NCBI RefSeq assembly: GCF_017948305.1
Contig: NZ_CP072842.1
Location: 1,466,001-1,530,000, forward strand
DNA length: 64,000 nt
Direction of reading: 5' to 3'
Source of the DNA: Faecalibacter bovis
GTDB lineage: Bacteria; Bacteroidota; Bacteroidia; Flavobacteriales; Weeksellaceae
Made by a program: the position numbers and the translations under genes. Positions 8,565 through 16,192 of this stretch are shown here, piece after piece. Positions within the stretch are counted from its first letter, which is position 1. Every line of letters starts with the position of its first letter. The notes under the pieces are model-generated. The model had not been told where the DNA came from. It saw nothing but the letters and a program-made list of their open reading frames with translations, and made no database searches.

Positions 8565-9154
8565 TGAATCGTAATTTATATCTTTTTGATTTCGATGGTA
8601 CTTTGACTAAAAAAGATTCACTTTTCGATTTTTTAAAGTTTTGTTCTCCTTCAGAATATCGGAAAATTTTCATTCTCTTTATTCCATTATTTATTTTCTC
8701 AAAATTGAAAATTTTAGATCCGGGAAAAGTGAAGGAAAAATTCATCAGCAGTATCTTAAAAGGTAAATCTTATTTTGAAATCAATTTACTCGCTCAGAAT
8801 TATTTTAAAGCGAAATACCCAGATTTAATTTATACGAAAGCGGATGATTATATTAAATCGGTAAGTAATTATCATGATAAATTTATAGTTTCGGCTTCAG
8901 TTGATTTTTGGTTGCAACCATTTGCAGATTATTATCAAATGGGATTAATTTGCACAAAGGCAGAATTTGATGACCAAGGTTTCTTTACTGGGAAATTTGC
9001 GTCTCCGAATTGTAATAAAAAAGAGAAAAAAAATAGAATCGAAAAAGAAATCGATTTGACATTATATGATGAGGTTTTTGCTTTTGGCGATACTTCTGGC
9101 GATAAAGCTATGTTTGAAATTGCGTCTAAAAGTTTTTTCAAGCATTTTAATTAA
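8564..9154 (+). CDS. HAD-IB family phosphatase, candidate polyprenyl-phospho-phosphoribose 5-phosphatase
   Basis: This 196-residue HAD-superfamily phosphatase has motif I DFDGTLT with nucleophile Asp9 and acid Asp11, a motif II serine in VSASVDFW, and motif IV GDTSGDKAM. Helical cap sequence sits between motifs I and II, as in subfamily IB (SerB-like). It lies inside the arabinose-donor cassette, overlapping the reductase gene. It could therefore remove the 5-phosphate left after the UbiA step, a job assigned in mycobacteria to a PAP2-type protein. That role is inferred from position only. A hydrophobic stretch near 44-60 could bring it to the membrane. It is the last of the five tightly coupled genes before a 26-base gap. 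Confidence 0.75.
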   Translation: MNRNLYLFDFDGTLTKKDSLFDFLKFCSPSEYRKIFILFIPLFIFSKLKILDPGKVKEKFISSILKGKSYFEINLLAQNYFKAKYPDLIYTKADDYIKSVSNYHDKFIVSASVDFWLQPFADYYQMGLICTKAEFDDQGFFTGKFASPNCNKKEKKNRIEKEIDLTLYDEVFAFGDTSGDKAMFEIASKSFFKHFN

Positions 9155-9162
9155 TATATTTG
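9155..9162 (+). promoter_or_regulatory. Possible internal -7 element before the GT-C gene
   Basis: TATATTTG matches the Bacteroidota -7 consensus TAnnTTTG and lies 18 bases before the ATG of the AftB-like gene, in one of the few gaps of the locus. No good -33 TTTG is present. Its first base overlaps the region just after the HAD stop. It may be a secondary promoter. Confidence 0.35.
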
Positions 9163-9180
9163 TCATACTAAACTTAACCT

Positions 9181-10689
9181 ATGAAAAATTACATTGACAA
9201 GAAGAAGATATTCTTTGCTTCTGTCATAATAATTGCACTAAAGTCTATTTTCTTTTTAACAAAACACATACAAGAAGATGCTTTAATTTCTTGGCGCGTC
9301 GCTCGAAATATTATCGAATATGGTGTATATGGCTATAATGGTGCAGAAAAAATTTCAGCTTCAACAACACACTTATATGTTTTTATAGGTGTCCTATTTC
9401 AATCTATTTTCGGAGAAGGAAATTTCATTTACCCTTTACTTGTATTTAATACAATTCTCTTAACTATTGGTATTTATTGGTTAGGTAAGTTATTATTAAA
9501 ATCGACTAACCGTATCATATTGTTCCTATTATTTGTAAGTTTTTTACCACCTGCAATTAAAATGTCAATATTGGGAATGGAATTCGGAATGCTTTTCTTT
9601 TTCTACATGGCATTAATTAAATATGGATTTGTAGAAAGAAAAAATTGGGCATTTATTCTTTTACCAATCTTCATTTTATGGACGCGTATAGACACTTGTA
9701 TTTTTCTAGGAATATTATTTATATACGACGTAATCCAACAACGTAAATGGAACACCGCATTGATGATAGGCGGAATTTTAGCTGTGTTAACAACCGTTGC
9801 ATTCAATTGGTTTTATTTTGGCGAAATTGTAAATAATACCATTACTTCAAAGAAAAATAACTATGCTAATCCTACTTTATTAGAGCGTTGGACTGAATTT
9901 AAATTCTTTGGACCAAACTATTTTGGTATGATTAAATTCCCAACTTCAATCTATAATTTTTCTACAGCGATTTTATTTATCTTATCGTTAATTAGTTTAA
10001 TTGTTCTTGCGGGGAAATGGGATTCAAACCGTAAAAAAGTCATTGGATTTTTATTCGCTTTCGGAATTATTAAAACTTTGATTTTTGGTGCGGCAAATTC
10101 TTGGTTCGATTGGTATTATTGGATACCTCAAATTTGTTTATTCTTACCAATTATTTTAATTGTTTTAGATATTGATTTTTACAAAAAAACAGCACTAGCA
10201 TATGGTATTTTTATTCTGATTCCTTTTACGGCTTATCAAGCAATTCATTCAATTGCAACAGGTCATGGAGAGTGGAATCATGCGCGTAAAATTGGATTAT
10301 ATTTAGATTCGATTGAACCAAATAAGGATAATTATATTTTCTTAGAACCGGCTGGCTATATTCCTTATTTTTCTAAGTTAAAAGTTATTGACTACGTTGG
10401 TTTGGTAGATAAACGTTTAACGGAAGAAAATATAGTTAAAAATGGAACTGAAGTTGGTTTTTCTAATCTAATCAATAAAGCGAAACCAAAATATATTTTA
10501 GAGGATTTTAAACCAATGTTCAAAGGAAAATTGGCCGATCAGTCAATTTATGATGATTATGAATTAATTAAAGAATTTAAAATTGCAGATGTCGCAAAAT
10601 CTGATAATCCTATCTTAGATAAAATTTATAAATTCAAACCTTCAGGACGAGATTTCTATTTATACAAACGTAAAGAAACTGCGAAATAA
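9181..10689 (+). CDS. AftB-like GT-C glycosyltransferase, predicted polyprenyl-phosphate-arabinose dependent
   Basis: This is a 502-residue polytopic protein with about ten membrane helices (to about residue 360) and a soluble C-terminal domain outside the membrane. The first extracytoplasmic loop holds Glu32-Asp33 in QEDALISWRVARNI and then YNGAEKISAST. The same spacing of acidic pair, arginine, Asn-x-x-Glu and Ser/Thr occurs in mycobacterial AftB (DD-x-LIVLRTVRNL ... NQGERVEANTS). Further on, WTRIDT takes the place of the family's R-P-E/D segment, and the C-terminal domain has KVIDYVGLVDKRL, matching AftB's VIDQIGLVN. It directly follows the donor-synthesis genes, which supports use of their product. 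The acceptor glycan is unknown. Confidence 0.75.
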   Translation: MKNYIDKKKIFFASVIIIALKSIFFLTKHIQEDALISWRVARNIIEYGVYGYNGAEKISASTTHLYVFIGVLFQSIFGEGNFIYPLLVFNTILLTIGIYWLGKLLLKSTNRIILFLLFVSFLPPAIKMSILGMEFGMLFFFYMALIKYGFVERKNWAFILLPIFILWTRIDTCIFLGILFIYDVIQQRKWNTALMIGGILAVLTTVAFNWFYFGEIVNNTITSKKNNYANPTLLERWTEFKFFGPNYFGMIKFPTSIYNFSTAILFILSLISLIVLAGKWDSNRKKVIGFLFAFGIIKTLIFGAANSWFDWYYWIPQICLFLPIILIVLDIDFYKKTALAYGIFILIPFTAYQAIHSIATGHGEWNHARKIGLYLDSIEPNKDNYIFLEPAGYIPYFSKLKVIDYVGLVDKRLTEENIVKNGTEVGFSNLINKAKPKYILEDFKPMFKGKLADQSIYDDYELIKEFKIADVAKSDNPILDKIYKFKPSGRDFYLYKRKETAK

Positions 10690-11834
10690 TGGCTGAAAAG
10701 AAGAAAATATTAATACGTATTGGCTCGCTTCGACATGGAGGAGCTGAAAAAGTGTTAGTTACTTTTTTAAAAAATCTTTCACCAGATAAATATGAAATAG
10801 ACTTGTTGTTGAATCTTTATTCGGGTAAATATTTAAAAGATGTTCCGTCTTGGATTAATATTTATTATTTGAATAAAGGAGAAATGATTACGACAAATCG
10901 ACCTCAGGATATTCCAGAAAAAGCTTTCAGAGTGATTTATCAAACCATTCTGAAAAAATTTCCAAAATTGTTGTATAAATTTATTTTACCGAATAAAAAG
11001 TATGATATAGAATTTGCTGCTATCCACGGAATGGCCGATGAAATTCTAAATTCTCCGATTAAATCTTCTAAGAAAATTGTTTGGATTCATAACGATTTAT
11101 CAAACATTCCAGAATATACAAATGAACGTTTGAAATCATTTTTCAAATTTGACCGCATTTTAGTCATTTCAGAAAAAATTAATCAAATGTTTTTGGATTT
11201 GGCAGTTTCAGAGGACGAAAAAAATAAAGTCGTTCGAATTTATAATCCTATTGATGTTGATGAAATCAAGCGTTTAGCAAAAGAACCTTGTGATTTACAG
11301 AAAATAGAAAATGAACCTACGTTTGTTTCGATTGGAACTGTTTTTCCACAAAAAGGTTTTGATCGTTTGTTAAGAGCGCATCGTCGTTTATTAGATGAAG
11401 GTTTTAAACACCAAGTTTGGATTGTTGGCGATGGCTATGATTTTCCGAATATCAAAAAGTTGGTGGATGAGTTACAAGTGAACAATACTGCTCATTTAAT
11501 TGGTTTCAAAGAAAATCCTTATCCATATTTCGTTAAAGCAGATTATTATATTTTGTCTTCGCGATATGAAGGTTATCCAACGGTTTTATTTGAGGCGATG
11601 ACTTTAGCTAAACCTATTTTAGCAACTGATGTTTCAGGGGTTAGAGAAATGTTGAATGATGGAGAATTAGGACATATTATCGATAATTCGCAAGATGCTA
11701 TTTACGAAGGTTTAAAATATTTTATTCAACAACCTGAAGAAGCGAAAAAATATCAACAAAATATTGAAGCAAAAGTATTACCTTTTGAATTAAAGAATGC
11801 TGTCAATTCAATAGAAAAATATTTAAACAATTAA
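10689..11834 (+). CDS. Glycosyltransferase family 4, paralog of the 3560-4750 enzyme
   Basis: This GT-B enzyme (381 residues) has IRIGSLRHGGAEKV at the N-terminus and SIGTVFPQKGFDRLL plus the donor motif SRYEGYPTVLFE (E-x7-E) in the C-terminal half. The order and wording of segments (LLLNLYSGKYLKDVP, KYDIEF, LNSP, RRLLDEGF) parallel the first GT4 of the locus, so one arose from the other. The pair brackets the UbiA-DprE-AftB set. It starts at the last base of the previous stop. The sugar is unknown. Confidence 0.85.
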   Translation: MAEKKKILIRIGSLRHGGAEKVLVTFLKNLSPDKYEIDLLLNLYSGKYLKDVPSWINIYYLNKGEMITTNRPQDIPEKAFRVIYQTILKKFPKLLYKFILPNKKYDIEFAAIHGMADEILNSPIKSSKKIVWIHNDLSNIPEYTNERLKSFFKFDRILVISEKINQMFLDLAVSEDEKNKVVRIYNPIDVDEIKRLAKEPCDLQKIENEPTFVSIGTVFPQKGFDRLLRAHRRLLDEGFKHQVWIVGDGYDFPNIKKLVDELQVNNTAHLIGFKENPYPYFVKADYYILSSRYEGYPTVLFEAMTLAKPILATDVSGVREMLNDGELGHIIDNSQDAIYEGLKYFIQQPEEAKKYQQNIEAKVLPFELKNAVNSIEKYLNN

Positions 11835-11835
11835 A

Positions 11836-12381
11836 ATGAAATCAATTATTCAGAAAGATTTTTACAGAAACTTTGGATATTGGACTAATTCCCCTTTTTT
11901 AAAAGGCTTTATGAGTCCAGGTTTTCGTTTTTTATATTGTTTAAGAAAAGCCCAACAATATCCAACTAAACATCCATTAGGATTGGTTTATCGTTTATTG
12001 TTGAGAAGATATTCAATAAAATATGGTTATCAAATTTCGGCAAAAACTGAAATTGGACCTGGATTAAACTTAGGTCATTGGGGACATGTTGTTGTAAATC
12101 CAAAAGCTAAAATTGGGAAAAACTGCAATATAGCTCATGGTGTGACATTAGGTCAAACTAACCGTGGAAAATCAAAAGGTTTTCCGATTTTAAAAAATGA
12201 TGTTTGGGTTGGAACAAATGCTGTAATTGTTGGTGGAATTACGATAGGAAATAACGTATTGATTGCACCAAATAGTTATGTAACACAAGATGTTCCTGAT
12301 AATTCGATTGTGATGGGAAATCCAATGCAAATTATCCCGAACGAAAAAGCAACTGAAGGATATATCAATAATAGAATTTAA
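11836..12381 (+). CDS. Serine acetyltransferase-like hexapeptide acetyltransferase
   Basis: This left-handed beta-helix acetyltransferase (181 residues) probably O- or N-acetylates a sugar of the polymer. The hexapeptide repeats run from about 73 to 165. They contain IGPGLNLGHWGHVVV, the catalytic-type histidines His76 and His79, IAHGVTLGQTNRG, VWVGTNAVIVGGITIGNN and VIMGNP-like MGNPMQII at the end. The layout is that of CysE/WcaB proteins, but the CysE N-terminal helical domain is short, and the polysaccharide context favours a WcaB-type role over cysteine synthesis. It starts 2 bases after the preceding stop. Confidence 0.8.
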   Translation: MKSIIQKDFYRNFGYWTNSPFLKGFMSPGFRFLYCLRKAQQYPTKHPLGLVYRLLLRRYSIKYGYQISAKTEIGPGLNLGHWGHVVVNPKAKIGKNCNIAHGVTLGQTNRGKSKGFPILKNDVWVGTNAVIVGGITIGNNVLIAPNSYVTQDVPDNSIVMGNPMQIIPNEKATEGYINNRI

Positions 12382-13365
12382 ATGAAGTCTAAACATGGAT
12401 TTTTTGTAATTTCTTTAGATTTTGAACTTTTCTGGGGAATTAGAGATAAATATACTTTTAACGAATACGGTGAAAATGTATTAGGAGTTTGGGAGGTTAT
12501 ACCCCGACTCTTAAAAACATTTAATCAATACAACATTCACGCTACATTTGCCACTGTGGGTGCCATGTTTGCTTCCGACTTTAGAGATTTAAACAATTAT
12601 TTACCATCTATTAAACCTAATTATACTGATAAAAATTTATCACCTTATAATGATTATATCAAAAAATCAATTCATAATGATCCGAGATATTATTATGGAA
12701 AACAATTAGTGGAAATGGTGAAGGCAAATAAAAATCAAGAAATAGGAACACATACTTTTTCTCATTATTATTGTTTGGAACCAGGTCAAGATAAAACATC
12801 TTTTGTAGCAGACTTAGAAAGTTCAATTGCCATAGCAGAGGCTATGGGTATTGACATTGAATCTTTTATTTTTCCAAGACATCAATTGAATAAAGACTAT
12901 ATTAATATTTTCAAAAAATATGGGATTAAAAACTATAGAGGAACAGAAAAAATATGGTTTCATTTTGCAGCAAGAGGTGAAGATGAAGGGATAATCAAGA
13001 GAGCATTTCGTTATGCAGATTATTTTGTATGGATGGGAAGTAATCATTTACAAGATATTAATGAAATTGAAGATGATGAACTGTATCAAATTAGAGCTAG
13101 TAGATGGCTACGTCCATATGATAGTAGAAAAATTTTACAAAAATTAAAATTAATTAGGATTAAACAGCAAATGAAAGCTGCAGCGAAAACGAATAAGATA
13201 TTTCATTTATGGTGGCATCCGCATGAATTTGGTGTAAATACAAATGAAAATTTTGAAATGCTTGAAGAGATTTTTCAGTATTATTCGGAATTAAATAAAA
13301 AATATGGAATCGAAAGTTTTAATTTCAAAGAACTAGTAGCTTATAAAAATGCTAACAATGGATAA
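12382..13365 (+). CDS. NodB-type polysaccharide deacetylase
   Basis: This carbohydrate esterase family 4-like (NodB) enzyme has 327 residues. The catalytic and metal motif 1 reads SLDFE near residue 12, motif 2 is THTFSHYYC (H-x3-H) at about 126-134, and WWHPHEFG near 275 fits the late His-Pro motif. There is no signal peptide, so it acts in the cytoplasm on a nucleotide- or lipid-linked sugar, not on finished cell-surface polymer. It is directly followed, with a 17-base overlap, by a formyltransferase gene. An N-deacetylase (or N-deformylase, as in ArnD) acting with that enzyme is a reasonable inference. Confidence 0.82.
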   Translation: MKSKHGFFVISLDFELFWGIRDKYTFNEYGENVLGVWEVIPRLLKTFNQYNIHATFATVGAMFASDFRDLNNYLPSIKPNYTDKNLSPYNDYIKKSIHNDPRYYYGKQLVEMVKANKNQEIGTHTFSHYYCLEPGQDKTSFVADLESSIAIAEAMGIDIESFIFPRHQLNKDYINIFKKYGIKNYRGTEKIWFHFAARGEDEGIIKRAFRYADYFVWMGSNHLQDINEIEDDELYQIRASRWLRPYDSRKILQKLKLIRIKQQMKAAAKTNKIFHLWWHPHEFGVNTNENFEMLEEIFQYYSELNKKYGIESFNFKELVAYKNANNG

Positions 13366-14125
13366 AAAAATTGTAATGCTAACAGGAGAAGCCATTTCTA
13401 CTAGATACATGTATAATGGCTTAAAGGATGATTATGATATTCAAAAAGTTATTCAAGAAGTTCCAGTAAGCATGAAAAAAATTCTAAAAAATAGAGCGAA
13501 AAGAATTGGATATTTTCAAGTTTTTGGACAAATCTTATTCGGTATTTTGGTTCTTCCGTTTTTAAGAAAGATATCGAAAGAAAAATTAATTTCAAATCGA
13601 TTGAAATTAAATCTTTCGGATGAACATATACCTGAAGATAAATTGATAAAGGTTGATTCTGTAAACGATAAAAAAACAATCGAAATTCTTAAACAATTAA
13701 ATCCAGATATAGTGATAGTGAATGGCTGTAGAATTATATCTAAAAGAGTTTTAGAACAAATTGATGCTGTTTTTATCAATACGCATGAAGGAGTTACACC
13801 GCGTTATCGTGGTATTCATGGAGCATATTGGGCTCTTGTTAATCAAGATAAGGAAAATTGTGGAGTAACAGTGCATTTAGTGGATAAAGGTGTGGATACA
13901 GGTGGAATATTATATCAAGGAATTATATCTATTGATGATAATGATAATTTCACAACTTATCCAATATACCAAACTGCTAAAGGAATTGAGTTAATGAAAT
14001 TAGCAATTACTGACTATTATAATGGTGAATTAAAAACGATTCAACCCAAATTAGAAAGTAAAATTTGGTACCATCCAACAATATGGAAATATTTTTATAA
14101 CTGGATTTTTAAAGGGGTTAATTAA
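13349..14125 (+). CDS. Formyltransferase-family protein, probable sugar N-formyltransferase
   Basis: The 258-residue protein has the formyl-THF transferase fold. The expected triad is visible as Asn144 and His146 in FINTHEGVTPRYRG and Asp183 in HLVDKGVDTGG. The N-terminal third (1-90) differs from methionyl-tRNA formyltransferase, and no C-terminal tRNA-binding domain exists, so a sugar substrate is likely. It overlaps the NodB deacetylase gene by 17 bases; a start at ATG 13358 would overlap by 8. The pair could unmask an amine and then formylate it, or work in the reverse order seen in the ArnA/ArnD system. Substrate identity is unknown. Confidence 0.78.
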   Translation: MLTMDKKIVMLTGEAISTRYMYNGLKDDYDIQKVIQEVPVSMKKILKNRAKRIGYFQVFGQILFGILVLPFLRKISKEKLISNRLKLNLSDEHIPEDKLIKVDSVNDKKTIEILKQLNPDIVIVNGCRIISKRVLEQIDAVFINTHEGVTPRYRGIHGAYWALVNQDKENCGVTVHLVDKGVDTGGILYQGIISIDDNDNFTTYPIYQTAKGIELMKLAITDYYNGELKTIQPKLESKIWYHPTIWKYFYNWIFKGVN

Positions 14126-14126
14126 T

Positions 14127-15197
14127 ATGTCAAAAAAATCAATCTATTTTTTATTACCAGGTTTAACATTTGGAGGGGCTGAACGAGTAATATCTATTTT
14201 AGCAAATGAAATAGATCGTGCAAAATTTGAACCTACTATAGTTCTTTTTAATAAAAAAGGATTTCCTGTAGATCAATTAAAAAGTGATATAAATGTAATC
14301 GATTTTAGGATTGATAGGATTCGATTTGCTATTTTCAGAGTTTTAAAATTAATTTTTAATAAGCAACCGGATATCGTTTTTGGAGGGTGGGGAGAAGTGA
14401 GCGTATTATTAGCGCCATTTATTAAATTATTTCCAAAAATAAAATTTATAGCGAGAGAAACTAATGTTGTATCTGAGCATGTAACTCGAAAAGAGATATT
14501 ATTTTTCTATCGTTTTTATAACAATTTTCATCAAATCATTGCGCAAAGTGATGATATGAAAAATGACTTGATTCAAAATTTTAGAATTTCGGAAAATAGA
14601 ATCGTAAAGATCAATAATCCAGTGGATTTTGATTTAATAAATCAAATGAAAAGTCAAACAATTAATTTAGGTTTTGACAAGAGCTATAAAAATATTGTTG
14701 CGATAGGAAATCTTTCGCCGCGTAAAGGTTTCGATTTATTATTAAATGTAATGAATGATCTGAAGGAAGAAAATATCAAACTAACGATTTTAGGAGATGG
14801 AGCTTTCAAAGAGGAATTATTACAACAAAAGGAAACATTGAATTTGGATAATGTAATTTTCAAAGGGAATGTTCCTAATCCATTTGTTTATTTAAAAGAA
14901 GCGGATTTGTTTATTCTTTCTTCAAGATATGAAGGTTTTCCGAATGTATTGTTGGAAGCTGGTGCGTGTGGAACATATAGTTTAGCGAATAATTGCCAAG
15001 GTGGAATTAATGAAATTATTCAAAATAAGATCAACGGAGAAATTTACTCTATTGAAGATACGAAAGGTTTCGCTGAAAAAATTAAAACCATTTTAACTGA
15101 AAATCATTCATCAGAAGATATTATAAATAGTATTCATTCACGTTTTAGTAAAGAAATTATAATAAAAAAATACGAAACAATTTTCGAATCAATATAA
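14127..15197 (+). CDS. Glycosyltransferase family 4
   Basis: This GT-B glycosyltransferase has 356 residues. It starts with FLLPGLTFGGAERV, the usual acceptor-side loop. The C-terminal domain has AIGNLSPRKGFDLLL and the donor motif SSRYEGFPNVLLEAGACG with E-x7-E. The sequence is closer to amylovoran/teichuronic-type GT4 enzymes than to the paired GT4s earlier in the locus. It abuts the formyltransferase gene and overlaps the following GT2 start by one base. Its sugar is unknown. Confidence 0.85.
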   Translation: MSKKSIYFLLPGLTFGGAERVISILANEIDRAKFEPTIVLFNKKGFPVDQLKSDINVIDFRIDRIRFAIFRVLKLIFNKQPDIVFGGWGEVSVLLAPFIKLFPKIKFIARETNVVSEHVTRKEILFFYRFYNNFHQIIAQSDDMKNDLIQNFRISENRIVKINNPVDFDLINQMKSQTINLGFDKSYKNIVAIGNLSPRKGFDLLLNVMNDLKEENIKLTILGDGAFKEELLQQKETLNLDNVIFKGNVPNPFVYLKEADLFILSSRYEGFPNVLLEAGACGTYSLANNCQGGINEIIQNKINGEIYSIEDTKGFAEKIKTILTENHSSEDIINSIHSRFSKEIIIKKYETIFESI

Positions 15198-16186
15198 TGA
15201 ATTATCAACCAAAAATATCAGTGATAGTCCCTGTTTACAATACAGAAAAATATCTTACGAAATGTCTTGATTCAATTTTAAATCAAACATTAAAAGATAT
15301 CGAAGTAATTGTAGTAAACGATGGATCGAAAGATAATTCCCAAAATATAATAGAGGGTTTTAAAAGATTAGATAGTCGAATTATTTCAATTATTAAAGAA
15401 AATGGAGGGTTAAGTGACGCTAGAAATACTGGTATTGATAAGGCAAATGGTGAATTTATCGCCTTTATAGATTCGGATGATTATATTGCTAGTAATATGT
15501 TTGAGAAAATGTATTATTTGGCTAAAGAACATAATTCAGAAATTGTATTATGTGATTTGGTAAAGGTTGATGAAAACGGAAATGAATTTAGACATTTACC
15601 ACAATCACCTCAATTGCCAGAGAAAATTATTTTGAAAGATGATTTAACAATTTTCGGTGAAATGAGTTGTTTTGCTTGTAATAAAATTTTCAAGAAATTT
15701 TTATTCGATAAGCATAGATTCCGTAAAGGAATTCATTTTGAAGATATAGAATTAATTCCAAAATTGGTGTTAGATTCAAAGATTATTTCAAAAATTAATC
15801 AGCCTTTTTATAAATATTTTGAACGGCAAGATTCTATTTCTAAAACTCATACAGAGAAAGGTTTAGATATGTTTATTGCTGTAGAAGAAGTTACGAAATA
15901 TTTTAAAAAATCGGAATTTTTTCAGAAAAATAATGAATTAAAACGTTTTCAAATAATACAAGGATATTATTCTTTTTTGGCTTATCTGGCCTATGTAAAG
16001 GATAAATCTTTAAAGGTTGAAATGATTAATAAGTTAAATGATTTTTTAATTAGTAATTTAATTAGCAAAAAAGAGATAAAAAATTATAAAAGGTTTGGAG
16101 AGGTTTATTTTTCAACATTACCCATTAAAAAGAAATTTTTTTATGCCATATCATTACTTAATCTTAAACTTTTAGCAAGAATTTAA
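15197..16186 (+). CDS. Glycosyltransferase family 2
   Basis: This GT-A enzyme (329 residues) opens with SVIVPVYNTEKYLTKCLDS, followed by VNDGSKDNS at about 39-47, GGLSDARNTG and the metal site FIDSDDYI near 93. The C-terminal third is mixed helix with several aromatics, common in capsule GT2 enzymes, and has no clear membrane helices. It lies between a GT4 and the polymerase gene, as expected for a repeat-unit glycosyltransferase. Donor unknown. Confidence 0.85.
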   Translation: MNYQPKISVIVPVYNTEKYLTKCLDSILNQTLKDIEVIVVNDGSKDNSQNIIEGFKRLDSRIISIIKENGGLSDARNTGIDKANGEFIAFIDSDDYIASNMFEKMYYLAKEHNSEIVLCDLVKVDENGNEFRHLPQSPQLPEKIILKDDLTIFGEMSCFACNKIFKKFLFDKHRFRKGIHFEDIELIPKLVLDSKIISKINQPFYKYFERQDSISKTHTEKGLDMFIAVEEVTKYFKKSEFFQKNNELKRFQIIQGYYSFLAYLAYVKDKSLKVEMINKLNDFLISNLISKKEIKNYKRFGEVYFSTLPIKKKFFYAISLLNLKLLARI

Positions 16187-16192
16187 AAGCTC

